Below, piece by piece: positions 7,837 through 16,467 of a stretch of 64,000 nt of DNA. The stretch is from Streptomyces sp. 1222.5 (GTDB lineage Bacteria > Actinomycetota > Actinomycetes > Streptomycetales > Streptomycetaceae): NCBI RefSeq assembly GCF_900105245.1, contig NZ_FNSZ01000001.1:5888001-5952000 (forward strand). Direction: 5' to 3'. Position 1 is the first letter of the stretch. Each line of letters starts with the position of its first letter. The notes below the pieces were generated by a model. That model saw nothing but the letters and a program-made list of their open reading frames with translations, was not told the origin of the DNA and searched no databases. A program made the position numbers and the translations under genes.

Positions 7837-8985
7837 CTACCTCGCCCCGAACGTGTGGATCGTCGTCGTCCGGTACCGCTGTCCCGGCCGCAGCACGGTG
7901 GAGGGGAACGACGGCTCGTTCGGCGAGTCCGGGAAGTGCTGGGTCTCCAGGGCCAGCCCGTCGCCCTGCCGGTAGGTGTGTCCGGACGGGCCGACGAGGG
8001 TGCCGTCGAGGAAGTTGCCCGAGTAGAACTGCACGCCCGGCTGGTCGGTGAGGATCCGCAGGGTGCGGCCCGACCCCGGGTCGCGCAGCGTCACCACGTG
8101 CTCGGGACGCGGGGTCACGCCCTTGTCGAGCACGAAGTTGTGGTCGTAGCCCTTGGCGGTCACCAACTGGGCGTGGCCGACGCGGATGTCGCGGCCGATC
8201 GGCTTGGTCCGGGTGAAGTCGAACGGGGTGTGCGCGACCCTCGCCAGTTCGCCGGTGGGGATCAGGCCCGCGTCGGTGGGGGTGTACCGGCCCGCCCCCA
8301 GCCACAGTTCGTGGTCGTGGATGCTGCCGCTGCCCTCGCCCGCGAGGTTGTAGTAGGTGTGGTTGGTGAGGTTGACGACCGTCGGCCGGTCGGTGACGGC
8401 GTCGTAGTCGATCCGCCAGTCGCCGTGCCGGGTCAGCGTGTAGGTGACCTTCGTCCGCAGCGTGCCGGGGTAGCCCATCTCGCCGTCGGGGCTGGTGCGG
8501 TACATGCGCAGGCCGACGTCCGGGCCCGCGGTGAACGGCTCGACGTCCCACACCTTGGTGTCGAAGCCCTCGGCGCCGCCGTGCAGGCTGTTCTCGCCGT
8601 CGTTGACGGACAGCTGGTAGGTCCTGCCGTCCAGGGTGAACCGGCCCTTGGCGATGCGGTTGCCGTACCGGCCGATGGTGGCGCCGAAGAAGGTCGTCCC
8701 GGCGACGTACGCGGCGAGGTCGTCGTAGCCGAGGGAGACGTTCGCGTACCGGCCGTGCCGGTCCGGGATCTCCAGCGACTGGACGATGCCGCCGTAGGAG
8801 AGGACCTTCAGCCGGGTGCCGCCGTTCTCCAGCGACCAGCGGTGGACCTTCGTGCCGTCCGCGAGGGTGCCGAAGAGCTCCTTCACCGGTTTCCTCCCCG
8901 AGGAGGCGTGGGCCGTACCCGCGGCGGTGGCGGCGAGGCCGGCCGCGGCGGTGCCGGCGATGACGGTGCGTCTGTTCAGTTCCAT
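7837..8985 (-). CDS. Tat-exported aldose 1-epimerase (galactose mutarotase)
   Basis: This 382-residue enzyme interconverts alpha and beta anomers of aldoses such as galactose. A twin-arginine signal (MELNRRTVIAGTAAAGLAATAAGTAHA) indicates secretion, so it works outside the membrane. Catalytic landmarks are the histidine regions NDGENSLHGG and VVNLTNHTYYN, and the base glutamate in GLALETQHFPDSP. The ATG at 8985 has GGAG six bases upstream and gives the signal peptide at the N-terminus. It is the last gene of the sugar ABC operon (23 bp after the permease). Placing a mutarotase there suggests that the transporter takes one anomer of the sugar released outside (inference). Confidence 0.92.
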   Translation of the reverse strand: MELNRRTVIAGTAAAGLAATAAGTAHASSGRKPVKELFGTLADGTKVHRWSLENGGTRLKVLSYGGIVQSLEIPDRHGRYANVSLGYDDLAAYVAGTTFFGATIGRYGNRIAKGRFTLDGRTYQLSVNDGENSLHGGAEGFDTKVWDVEPFTAGPDVGLRMYRTSPDGEMGYPGTLRTKVTYTLTRHGDWRIDYDAVTDRPTVVNLTNHTYYNLAGEGSGSIHDHELWLGAGRYTPTDAGLIPTGELARVAHTPFDFTRTKPIGRDIRVGHAQLVTAKGYDHNFVLDKGVTPRPEHVVTLRDPGSGRTLRILTDQPGVQFYSGNFLDGTLVGPSGHTYRQGDGLALETQHFPDSPNEPSFPSTVLRPGQRYRTTTIHTFGAR

Positions 8986-9008
8986 GTGCGACTCCGTTGT
9001 CTGGGCGC

Positions 9009-10253
9009 TTACGAACCGGACTTGCGCTTGTTCCACACGTCGAAACCGACCGCCACCAGCAGGGCGAGGCCCTTGATGACCTGCTGCCAGTCGGTGCCGA
9101 CGCTGAGGAGGTTCATGCCGTTGTTCAGCACACCGAGGACGAGACCGCCGATGATGGCGCCGAGGACGGTGCCGACACCGCCGCTCATCGACGCGCCGCC
9201 GATGAACGAGGAGGCGATCGCCTCGAGCTCGTAGTTGAGACCTGCCTTCGGCGAGGCCGCGTTCAGCCGGGCGGCGACCACCAGGCCCGCGAGAGCCGCG
9301 AGCACGCCCATGTTCAGGAAGACGCAGAAGGTGACCTTCCGGTCCTTCACGCCGGACAGCTTGGCCGCCGGCAGGTTGCCGCCGATCGCGTAGATGTGGC
9401 GGCCGAAGACGGCGTTGCGCATCACGTAGCCGTAGCCGACGACCAGCGCGCCGAGGACGATCAGCACGATCGGCGCGCCCTTGTAGCTGGCCAGCAGCAT
9501 CGTGACGACGAGGATCGCGGCACCGATGGCGAGGAGCTTGAGCAGGAAGATGTTCCGCGGCAGCACCTCCAGGGCGAATTCCTGCTGACGCTTCCTGTCG
9601 CGGACCTCCTGCACGACCGTGAAGACGATCAGGGCGATGCCCAGCAGCAGGGTGATGTTGTGGTAGTTGGTGTCCGGTCCGGTCTCCGGCAGGAAGCCGT
9701 TGCCCAGCTTCTCCAGGCCGGCCGGGAACGGGCCGAGGGTCTGGCCCTGAAGGAAGATCTCCGTCAGACCGCGGAAGATCAGCATCCCGGCGAGGGTGAC
9801 GATGAACGAGGGTATGCCGAAGTAGGCGATCATGAAGCCCTGCACCGCGCCGGCCACCGCACCCACCAGCAGGCACAGCACCAGGGCGACCGGCCAGGCC
9901 ACCCCGCGCTGCACCGTGAGGACGGCGGCGAACGCGCCGATGAACGCCGTCAGCGAGCCGACCGACAGGTCGATGTGACCCGCGATGATCACCAGCATCA
10001 TGCCGATCGCGAGGATCAGGATGTGACTGTTCTGCAGCACCAGGTTGGAGACGTTGCGCGGCAGCAGCAGGTCGCCGTCGGTCCACACCGAGAACAGGAC
10101 CACGATCAGACCGAGCGCGATCAGCATGCCGAACCGCCGCATGTTGTTGCGCAGGCCGTCCAGCATCAGCCGCAGCAGGCCGCCGGGGGCCTCGCCGCCG
10201 CCCTTTCCGGGCGGGGCCGGGGCCGGGGTCCTGGCAGTCACGTCCGTGCTCAT
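9009..10253 (-). CDS. mmsB: Sugar ABC transporter permease (MmsB/XylH type)
   Basis: This 414-residue inner-membrane permease of the CUT2/ribose-xylose class has about ten hydrophobic segments, including FGMLIALGLIVVLFSVW, ILILAIGMMLVIIAGHIDLSVG and GTVLGAIIGGLVLGVLNNG. GHIDLSVGS and NNGMNLLSVGTDWQ are typical of this family. The start is the ATG at 10253, which overlaps the ATPase stop by four bases (ATGA), so the two are translationally coupled. The unusually long central region with RDRKRQQEFALEVLPRN fits XylH/MmsB (GguB) rather than RbsC. It forms the channel for the ChvE-like binding protein encoded upstream. Confidence 0.93.
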   Translation of the reverse strand: MSTDVTARTPAPAPPGKGGGEAPGGLLRLMLDGLRNNMRRFGMLIALGLIVVLFSVWTDGDLLLPRNVSNLVLQNSHILILAIGMMLVIIAGHIDLSVGSLTAFIGAFAAVLTVQRGVAWPVALVLCLLVGAVAGAVQGFMIAYFGIPSFIVTLAGMLIFRGLTEIFLQGQTLGPFPAGLEKLGNGFLPETGPDTNYHNITLLLGIALIVFTVVQEVRDRKRQQEFALEVLPRNIFLLKLLAIGAAILVVTMLLASYKGAPIVLIVLGALVVGYGYVMRNAVFGRHIYAIGGNLPAAKLSGVKDRKVTFCVFLNMGVLAALAGLVVAARLNAASPKAGLNYELEAIASSFIGGASMSGGVGTVLGAIIGGLVLGVLNNGMNLLSVGTDWQQVIKGLALLVAVGFDVWNKRKSGS

Positions 10254-11800
10254 CGGGTTACCTCTTTGTCCTTCGTCATCTGACGCATCAGCGATTCCTG
10301 GGATGCCTCGGCTCGCGAGAACTCGCCGGTCAGCCGTCCGGCGGCCATCGTGTAGATGCGGTCGCACATGCCGAGCAGCTCCGGCAGCTCGGAGGAGATG
10401 AAGACGACCGCCCTGCCCTCGGCGGCCAGCTTGTCGATGACCGTGTAGATCTCGAACTTGGCGCCGACGTCGATCCCGCGCGTCGGCTCGTCCAGGATCA
10501 GCACGTCCGGTTCCGCGAAGATCCACTTGCTGAGGACGACCTTCTGCTGGTTGCCGCCGGAGAGCCGGCCCACGGGCTCGAAGACGGTCGGCGCCTTGAT
10601 GTTCATGGAGGCGCGGAACCGCTCGGCGACCCGCCGTTCCTCGTGCTCGTCGACCACACCGCGCCGGGCCACCCTGCGCAGCGAGGTCAGTGAGATGTTG
10701 CGGTTGATGGTGTCGATGAGGTTGAGGCCGTAGTGCTTGCGGTCCTCGGTGACGTAGGCGATGCCGTGCCCGATCGCCTCGGCGACGGTCTTCGTCCGGA
10801 TCTCCTCGCCGTCCTTGAGGACCGTGCCGCCCGCGTACCGGCCGTAGGACCGCCCGAAGACGCTCATGGCGAGCTCGGTGCGGCCGGCCCCCATGAGGCC
10901 CGCGATGCCGACGATCTCGCCGCGCCGGACCGTGAGCGACACGCCGTCGACCACCTTGCGCTGCTGGTCGATCGGGTGGCGCACGGTCCAGTCACGGATC
11001 TCCAGGGCCGCGGCGGCGCCCTCCTCCGCGCGGTGCGGGGTGCGTTCGGGGAAGCGGTGGTCGAGGTCGCGGCCGACCATGCCGCTGATGATCCGGTCCT
11101 CGGTCGTGTCCGGGGCCCGCACGTCGAGTGTCTCGATGGAGCGCCCGTCACGGATGATCGTCACCGAGTCGGCGACCCGGCGGATCTCGCCCAGCTTGTG
11201 GGAGATGATGATCGAGGTGATGCCCTGCTTCTTCAGCTCCAGGATGAGATCGAGGAGTTTGCCGCTGTCCTCGTCGTTGAGGGCCGCCGTCGGCTCGTCC
11301 AGGATGAGCAGCCGCACCTTCTTCGACAGCGCCTTGGCGATCTCCACGAGCTGCTGCTTGCCCACGCCGATGTCGGCGACGCGGGTCTCCGGATGGTCGG
11401 TCAGACCGACCCGGCGCAGTAGTTCGGCGGCGTGCCCCAGCGTGTCGTTCCAGTTGATGAAGCCGCGCGTGGCGTGCTCGTTGCCGAGGAAGATGTTCTC
11501 CGCCAGGGAGAGGTAGGGCACCAGGGCCAGCTCCTGGTGGATGATGACGATGCCGCGGTGCTCGCTCGCCCGGATGTCCTTGAAGCGGCAGAGCTCTCCC
11601 TCGAAGCGGATCTCTCCCTCGTAGCTGCCGTGCGGATGGACGCCGGAGAGCACCTTCATCAGGGTGGACTTGCCGGCGCCGTTCTCGCCGCAGATGGCGT
11701 GGACCTCGCCCTGACCTACCGTCAGTGAGACGTCCGAGAGCGCTGTGACACCGGGAAAGGTCTTGACGATCGAGCGCATTTCCAGGACGGGTCCCGCCAT
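10250..11800 (-). CDS. mmsA: Sugar ABC transporter ATP-binding protein (MmsA type, two ATPase domains)
   Basis: This 516-residue protein has two fused nucleotide-binding domains, as usual for CUT2 sugar importers. The first has Walker A GENGAGKST and Walker B LLILDEPTAAL, with a modified signature (IGVGKQQLVEIAKALS). The second has the expected degenerate P-loop (GLMGAGRTEL), a good signature LSGGNQQKV and Walker B VLILDEPTRGID. The start is the ATG at 11800-11798, with GGAAGG seven bases upstream; the in-frame ATG at 11815 lacks a site. It energises uptake through the downstream permease. Confidence 0.94.
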   Translation of the reverse strand: MAGPVLEMRSIVKTFPGVTALSDVSLTVGQGEVHAICGENGAGKSTLMKVLSGVHPHGSYEGEIRFEGELCRFKDIRASEHRGIVIIHQELALVPYLSLAENIFLGNEHATRGFINWNDTLGHAAELLRRVGLTDHPETRVADIGVGKQQLVEIAKALSKKVRLLILDEPTAALNDEDSGKLLDLILELKKQGITSIIISHKLGEIRRVADSVTIIRDGRSIETLDVRAPDTTEDRIISGMVGRDLDHRFPERTPHRAEEGAAAALEIRDWTVRHPIDQQRKVVDGVSLTVRRGEIVGIAGLMGAGRTELAMSVFGRSYGRYAGGTVLKDGEEIRTKTVAEAIGHGIAYVTEDRKHYGLNLIDTINRNISLTSLRRVARRGVVDEHEERRVAERFRASMNIKAPTVFEPVGRLSGGNQQKVVLSKWIFAEPDVLILDEPTRGIDVGAKFEIYTVIDKLAAEGRAVVFISSELPELLGMCDRIYTMAAGRLTGEFSRAEASQESLMRQMTKDKEVTR

Positions 11801-11844
11801 GGTCGTGCCTTCCAATCAGAGTGGGGTCGGGCGGTCGGCGGGGA

Positions 11845-12954
11845 CTACTTGAGCTGGGCGGCCGTGTAGTAGCCGCCCTTGACGAGGACGTCCTCGTAGT
11901 TGGTCTTGTCGACGCTCACCGGCTGGAGCAGGTAGGCGGGGACGACCTTGGAGCCGTTGTCGTACGACTTTGTGTCGTTGACCTGGGGCTTCTTGCCCTT
12001 CAGTACGTCGTCGACCATCGTCGAGGCGACCTCGGCGAGCTTGCGGAGGTCCTTGTAGACGGTCTGCGTCTGCTGGCCGCCGATGATCGACTTCACGGAG
12101 GCGAGCTCGGCGTCCTGGCCGGTGATGACCGGCAGCGGCCTGCTCCCCGAGCCGTAGCCGTCCGACTTCAGCGCGGACAGCACGCCGATCGAGATGCCGT
12201 CGTAGGGCGACAGGACGGCGTCGACCTTCTCGCTCTTGTACGAGGAGGTGAGGATGTCGTCCATGCGCCGCTGGGCGGTGGCGCCGTCCCAGCGCAGGGT
12301 GGTGACCTTGTTGAGAGCGGTCTGGCCGGACCGTACGACCAGTTGCTTCTTGTCCATGTACGGCTTCAGGACGCTCATCGCGCCGTCGAAGAAGTACCGG
12401 GTGTTGTTGTCGTCGTTGGAGCCGGCGAAGAGCTCGATGCTGAAGGGGCCCTTCTTCCCCTTGCTCAGTCCGAGCTTGTCCACGATGTACTGGCCCTGGA
12501 GCCTGCCGACCTTCTCGTTGTCGAAGGAGGCGTAGTAGTCGACGTTCCGCGAGCCGAGGATCAGGCGGTCGTAGCTGATGACCGGGATGTCGGCGTCCGC
12601 GGCCTGCTGGAGCACGCTGTTCAGGGACTTGTTGTCGATCGCCGCGATGATCAGTCCCTTGACGCCCTGCGTGATCAGGTTCTCGATCTGCGAGACCTGC
12701 TGCTCGGGGTCGTCCTCGCCGTAGACGAGTTTGGTCTTGTAGCCCTTGGCCTCCAGGTCCTTGACGACGTTCTTGCCGTCGGAGATCCAGCGCTCCGAGG
12801 ACTTGGTGGGCATCGCGACGCCGATGGTGGCGCCCTCGGCGCCGCCCGACTTCTCCTTGCTGCCCCCCTCGCCGCTCTGCCCGCAGGCGGTCAGCGTCAG
12901 GGCGAGCGAGGCGGCTACGGCCGTCGTGGCGAGTGCGGCTCTGCGGTTGCGCAT
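11845..12954 (-). CDS. chvE: ChvE-type multiple-sugar-binding lipoprotein
   Basis: This 369-residue extracellular solute-binding lipoprotein has a lipoprotein signal ending in LTLTACGQSG, with the acylated cysteine near residue 24. The mature protein is a type I periplasmic-binding fold (IGVAMPTKSSERWISDGKNV, DDPEQQVSQIENLITQGVKGLIIAAIDN, PVISYDRLI, VLSPYDGISIGVLSALK, PVITGQDAELASVKSIIGGQQTQTVYKD), as in ChvE/XylF proteins for galactose, arabinose, xylose or glucose. It lies 44 bp upstream of its ATPase gene. The genomic link to beta-galactosidase, mutarotase and a sugar-acid dehydratase favours a galactose-type or pentose ligand (inference). Confidence 0.93.
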   Translation of the reverse strand: MRNRRAALATTAVAASLALTLTACGQSGEGGSKEKSGGAEGATIGVAMPTKSSERWISDGKNVVKDLEAKGYKTKLVYGEDDPEQQVSQIENLITQGVKGLIIAAIDNKSLNSVLQQAADADIPVISYDRLILGSRNVDYYASFDNEKVGRLQGQYIVDKLGLSKGKKGPFSIELFAGSNDDNNTRYFFDGAMSVLKPYMDKKQLVVRSGQTALNKVTTLRWDGATAQRRMDDILTSSYKSEKVDAVLSPYDGISIGVLSALKSDGYGSGSRPLPVITGQDAELASVKSIIGGQQTQTVYKDLRKLAEVASTMVDDVLKGKKPQVNDTKSYDNGSKVVPAYLLQPVSVDKTNYEDVLVKGGYYTAAQLK

Positions 12955-12993
12955 GGTGATCAGTCCTTGGTCGTCTCGGCGTCGGGAGGGGGG

Positions 12994-13959
12994 TCAGGCG
13001 GTGGTGAAGCGGTGGAGCGGGCCGGGCAGCCGGGAGCCGAGCGGCGCCATGTCGCCGTCCGCGCCGTGCCGGGCGAGCAGGTCCAGGGCGAGGCGGCCGC
13101 GCCGCACCCGCTCCCGGGCGGTGTCCAGGGTCACGTCCCGCAGATGGGTCCCCCACGGGTAGATGCCGGGGGCCTTGGACAGACCGAACTTCAGGTAGAG
13201 CGGTGCGCCGCGCCGGATCAGCTCGGCGACCTCGTACATCCGCACGTAGCCGCCGAGGTCGTCGGGGGCCTCGATGTACATGTCCATGGGGGCGCGGGAC
13301 ACCCGGCGGATCTCGGTGAGGTGATCCAGCGTCAGATCGCTGGGCACGTTGACCGAGTCGGCGCCGAGCCGCTCGTAGACGGCGTACGAGGCCGGGTTGA
13401 CGGGGCCGATCAGCGCCGAGACCTTCAGCGTGGTGCCGGCCGGGATGATCCCCGCCGCACGGGCCCGGTGCAGGGTCCACAGCACGCCCTCGTCGGCCAC
13501 CAGCAGGCAGCGGACGCCCAGTTCGGTGGCGCGGACGGCGTCCTCCAGGCAGCCGGCGACGGCGTCGTGGCCGCGGGCGCGCAGTCCGGCCCCCCGCGAG
13601 TCGGACCGCACCGAGGCGCCGATGTCCCAGGTGCCGCGCGGGCCGGTGAACAAACAGAGCTCGATGTCGCGTTCGGCGGTCGCCTCGACCATCTCGGTGA
13701 TCTCGGCGTCGGTGAGCATCCACACGCCGCTGCCCTGGCTGATCCGGTGGATCGGCACGTCGAGGCGCGAGGCCTCCTTGAGCACGATCGCCAGCGCCTC
13801 GGGACCCTCGCACGAGGGGATCTCGGTGCGCCAGCGGCCGCCGCCCGGGAAGCTGTGGGCGGAGGCGTCGGCGGGATCGAGGGCGGGGGCGCCCAGGCCG
13901 AGGGCGGAGAGCACCTGCTCGCCGGGCCTGCGGGCCGCCGGGGCGGAAGCGTCGGTCAC
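12994..13959 (-). CDS. TIM-barrel-like protein of unknown function, first gene of the sugar ABC operon
   Basis: The 321-residue soluble protein starts at GTG 13959 (MTDASAPAARRPGEQVLSAL). It shows alternating hydrophobic strands and helices consistent with a TIM barrel (RCLLVADEGVLWTLHRARAAG, TTLKVSALIGPVNPASYAVYERLGADSVNVPSDLT, MDMYIEAPDDLGGYVRMYEV, APLYLKFGLSKAPGIYPWGTHL). I do not recognise the family with confidence. It resembles U32-peptidase-like barrels in outline but lacks their conserved cysteines. It sits 39 bp before the binding-protein gene, behind a motif shared with the dehydratase promoter, so a role in handling the imported sugar or sugar acid is likely. Acidic patches (IEAPDD) may bind a metal. 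Confidence 0.85.
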   Translation of the reverse strand: MTDASAPAARRPGEQVLSALGLGAPALDPADASAHSFPGGGRWRTEIPSCEGPEALAIVLKEASRLDVPIHRISQGSGVWMLTDAEITEMVEATAERDIELCLFTGPRGTWDIGASVRSDSRGAGLRARGHDAVAGCLEDAVRATELGVRCLLVADEGVLWTLHRARAAGIIPAGTTLKVSALIGPVNPASYAVYERLGADSVNVPSDLTLDHLTEIRRVSRAPMDMYIEAPDDLGGYVRMYEVAELIRRGAPLYLKFGLSKAPGIYPWGTHLRDVTLDTARERVRRGRLALDLLARHGADGDMAPLGSRLPGPLHRFTTA

Positions 13960-13972
13960 GGGCTGTCCTTCG

Positions 13973-14000
13973 TGTTCGGTATTTCGGACGTGGTTCGCAA
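13973..14000 (-). promoter_or_regulatory. Candidate operator upstream of the sugar ABC operon (copy 1)
   Basis: Read on the plus strand, the pattern is TGTTCG-N2-ATTTCG-N6-GTTCG-N-AA, 13 bp upstream of the GTG start of the first ABC-operon gene. The same pattern with identical spacing occurs upstream of the dehydratase at 16284-16311. The promoter elements here are not clear. Confidence 0.6.
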
Positions 14001-14054
14001 CTCGGGACGGAGAGGGGCCCTGCCGGCGCCGCGAAAGAAGCGGCCGTCCCGGTA

Positions 14055-14093
14055 CGCCGGCCGGGGCGCCGTCAGGTCACGCCCCGGCCGGCG
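14055..14093 (-). terminator. Terminator after the zinc dehydrogenase gene
   Basis: A perfect 14-bp stem (14055-14068 with 14080-14093) and an 11-base loop lie 5 bp past the stop of the dehydrogenase. It separates the dehydratase/dehydrogenase unit from the ABC operon, which must then have its own promoter. Confidence 0.8.
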
Positions 14094-14098
14094 CACGG

Positions 14099-15112
14099 CT
14101 AGGGGCGGAGCAGCACCTTGCCCACCTTGGGGTCGCCGGCCCCGACCAACTCGATGGCCTGCGAGAACTCGGTCAGCGGCAGCTCGTGCGTGACGAGCGG
14201 CAGCGGGTCCAGCAGTCCGGCGCCGAACACCCGCACGGTGTGCGCCCAGGCGTCCGGCGGCGCCCCGAAGACGGTGTGCACCTCCAGCTGCCGTACGACG
14301 AGGTCGGTCGGGTCTAGGCCGTCCGCGCCGGGTGCCGGGATGCCGGTCAGGACGAGCCGTCCGCCCCGCCTGAGCAGGGAGGCGGCGGTGCGCGCGGCCG
14401 ACGCGGACCCGGCGGTCTCGACCACCACGTCGAAGTCGCCGGGGAGTTCCTGGTCCCGGGTCCGGAAGTCCGTGGCCCCGTGACCCCGGGACAGCGCCTC
14501 ACGGTCCCGTCCGGTGCCCACCACCAGTAGTTCCCCGGGCGAGACGGCCTTCAGGAACTGCACGGCGAACATCCCGAGCGTGCCGGTGCCGACCACCGCG
14601 ACCCGCTCGCCCGGCCGGGCGCCGGCCTTCAGCGCCGCGGCGGCCACACAGGCGGCCGGCTCCAGCAGGGCGGCCGCGGTGAGGTCGGCGTCGTCCGCGA
14701 GGACGTGCAGCAGCCGGGCCGGCAGGGTGAGCGTCGCGGCCATGGCGCCCGGCTGGGTGAAGCCGGTCTCCTCGTAGCCGTCCGTGCACAGCGTGGTCTC
14801 GCCCGCGTGGCAGCGGTCGCAGACCTGGCAGTTCCGGAAACCCTCGCCGACGACCTTGCGGCCGACCAGCGTCACGGGGACTCCGGCGCCCACGGCCCGG
14901 ACCGTGCCGGACCACTCGTGTCCGGGGGTGAGCGGGTAACGCACGTACCCCTCTGGCCGGTTGCCCTGGTACACCTCGCGGTCGCTGCCGCAGATGCCGA
15001 CCGCGTGCACGGCCACCAGCGCCTCGCCCGGACCGGGCTGCCGGGGCGTGTGCTCCTCGACCCGGTGGACGCCCGGCGCCTCGACGACGACCCGCGAGCC
15101 CGGCCAACTCAC
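14099..15112 (-). CDS. Zinc-dependent medium-chain alcohol/polyol dehydrogenase
   Basis: This 337-residue NAD(P)-dependent MDR dehydrogenase starts at the GTG 15112-15110, which overlaps the dehydratase stop (GTGA). The catalytic zinc site is visible in GICGSDREVY and TPGHEWSG, with a later PAA replacing the usual glutamate-region pattern (LLEPAACVAAAAL). The structural zinc lobe has four cysteines (CQVCDRCHAGETTLC). The dinucleotide fold is marked by VAVVGTGTLGMFAVQ. Close relatives oxidise polyols, sugars or threonine. Co-transcription with an enolase-superfamily sugar-acid dehydratase points to oxidation of a sugar or deoxy-sugar-acid intermediate (inference). Confidence 0.9.
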   Translation of the reverse strand: MSWPGSRVVVEAPGVHRVEEHTPRQPGPGEALVAVHAVGICGSDREVYQGNRPEGYVRYPLTPGHEWSGTVRAVGAGVPVTLVGRKVVGEGFRNCQVCDRCHAGETTLCTDGYEETGFTQPGAMAATLTLPARLLHVLADDADLTAAALLEPAACVAAAALKAGARPGERVAVVGTGTLGMFAVQFLKAVSPGELLVVGTGRDREALSRGHGATDFRTRDQELPGDFDVVVETAGSASAARTAASLLRRGGRLVLTGIPAPGADGLDPTDLVVRQLEVHTVFGAPPDAWAHTVRVFGAGLLDPLPLVTHELPLTEFSQAIELVGAGDPKVGKVLLRP

Positions 15113-16266
15113 TTGGTGTCCTTCGGCTTGCGCTGCTCCCAGCCCTCGGCCCACAGGTCGAACCGGGCCTGCTGCTGCGGGAACTCGGCCGCCGCGTCGA
15201 CGTCCAGCTCGACGCCGAGCCCCGGTGCGTCGGACAGGTGGAAGTACCCGTCGACGACCTCCGGGGCGCCCTTGACCACCTTCTTGATCTCCGCGTCCGC
15301 GAAGTCGTTGAAGTGCTCCAGGATCTTGAAGTTGGGCGAGGTGAAGCCGACTTGGAGGGAAGCCGCGGTCAGTACGGACCCGCCCACGTTGTGCGGGGCG
15401 ACCAGCATGTAGTGGGTCTCCGCGGTGGCGGCCAGCTTCCGGGTCTCCCAGATGCCGCCGAGGTGGCCGACGTCGGGCTGGATGATGTCCACGGCCTGGC
15501 TCTCGAACAGCTCGCGGAACTCGATCCGGTCGTGGATGCGCTCGCCGGTGGCGACCGGGATGTCGACCTTGGCGGCCACCTTCTCCAGCGCCTTGAGGTT
15601 CTCCGGCGGCACCGGCTCCTCCAGCCAGGCCGGCCTGAACGGGGCCATCTCCCTGGCCAGCCGGACGGCGGTGGCGGGGGAGAAGCGGCCGTGCATCTCC
15701 AGCATCAGCTCGGCCTCCGGGCCGATCGCGTCGCGTACGGCCTCGATGAGGGAGACGGCGTACAGGGTCCGGTCGTGGTCGAGCTCGAAGTGCCCGGTGC
15801 CGAACGGGTCGATCTTCAGCGCCTTGTAGCCGCGCTCGACGACCTCCTGCGCCGCCTTGTGGTAGGCCTCCGGGGTCCGCTCGGTGGTGTACCAGCCGTT
15901 GGCGTACGCCTTGACCCGGTCAGTGACCTTCCCGCCCAGCAGCTGCCAGACCGGTACGCCGAGCGCCTTGCCCTTGATGTCCCAGCAGGCCGTCTCGATC
16001 ACCGCGATGCCGGACATGACGATCTCGCCGGCCCGCCCGTAGTCGCCGTACTTCATGCGGCGCACGAGGTCCTCGGCGGCGAACGGGTCCGAACCGAGGA
16101 TGTGGTTGGCCTCGGCCTCCCGCAGGTAGCCGATCAGCGCGTCGGTGTGACCGAGCATCCGGGTCTCGCCGACTCCCGTGATGCCCTCGTCGGTGTGCAC
16201 CTGGACGTAGGTCAGGTTGCGCCACGGCGTGCCGACCACGTGCGTGCTGATTCCGGTGATGCGCAC
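15109..16266 (-). CDS. Enolase-superfamily sugar-acid dehydratase (mandelate racemase/muconate lactonizing family)
   Basis: This 385-residue enzyme has the N-terminal capping domain and the (beta/alpha)7 barrel of the mandelate racemase group. Metal ligands appear as E190 (LMLEMHGRFS), E216 (WLEEPVPPEN) and E242 (ATGERIHDR). General acid/base residues include K151 in KIDPFG, H192 and H292 in VAPHNVGGS. The EMHGR and AGER-like signatures resemble galactonate-type dehydratases (DgoD), which remove water from a hexonate to give a 2-keto-3-deoxy acid. The exact acid cannot be read from sequence. The start is GTG with GAGAGG eight bases upstream. A strong promoter and a motif shared with the ABC operon lie upstream. 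Confidence 0.9.
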   Translation of the reverse strand: MRITGISTHVVGTPWRNLTYVQVHTDEGITGVGETRMLGHTDALIGYLREAEANHILGSDPFAAEDLVRRMKYGDYGRAGEIVMSGIAVIETACWDIKGKALGVPVWQLLGGKVTDRVKAYANGWYTTERTPEAYHKAAQEVVERGYKALKIDPFGTGHFELDHDRTLYAVSLIEAVRDAIGPEAELMLEMHGRFSPATAVRLAREMAPFRPAWLEEPVPPENLKALEKVAAKVDIPVATGERIHDRIEFRELFESQAVDIIQPDVGHLGGIWETRKLAATAETHYMLVAPHNVGGSVLTAASLQVGFTSPNFKILEHFNDFADAEIKKVVKGAPEVVDGYFHLSDAPGLGVELDVDAAAEFPQQQARFDLWAEGWEQRKPKDTK

Positions 16267-16283
16267 GGCAGTTGCCTCTCAGC

Positions 16284-16351
16284 TGTTCGAGATTTCGTCA
16301 CACGTTCGAAATGCTGGCGTGACAGTAAGGACGGCGCGGTGGGGGTGTCAA
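16284..16351 (-). promoter_or_regulatory. Promoter and operator of the dehydratase-dehydrogenase unit (motif copy 2)
   Basis: On the minus strand a -35 TTGACA (16351-16346) and a -10 TACTGT (16327-16322) are separated by 18 bp. Just downstream of the -10, the plus strand reads TGTTCG-N2-ATTTCG-N6-GTTCG-N-AA (16284-16311), the same motif as at 13973-14000. A further half-site TCGAACAG (16356-16363) lies immediately upstream of the -35; its reverse complement CTGTTCGA repeats the bases at 16283-16290. This arrangement suits repression by a dimeric sugar-acid-responsive regulator. Confidence 0.72.
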
Positions 16352-16467
16352 TGGGTCGAACAGGTAACGGTTCCGGCACGGAGTGCGGGAGTTCGTCCGC
16401 TCCCCTACGAAACCTTCACAGAGCTGACTGGGAACTCGACCCATGCGGACTCTAGTCTTCCCGCGTC

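Noticed and set aside
11816..13813. Long Arg-rich minus-strand frame across chvE and its neighbour
   Set aside because: Composition is shadow-like and it conflicts with the well-supported lipoprotein and TIM-barrel-like genes.
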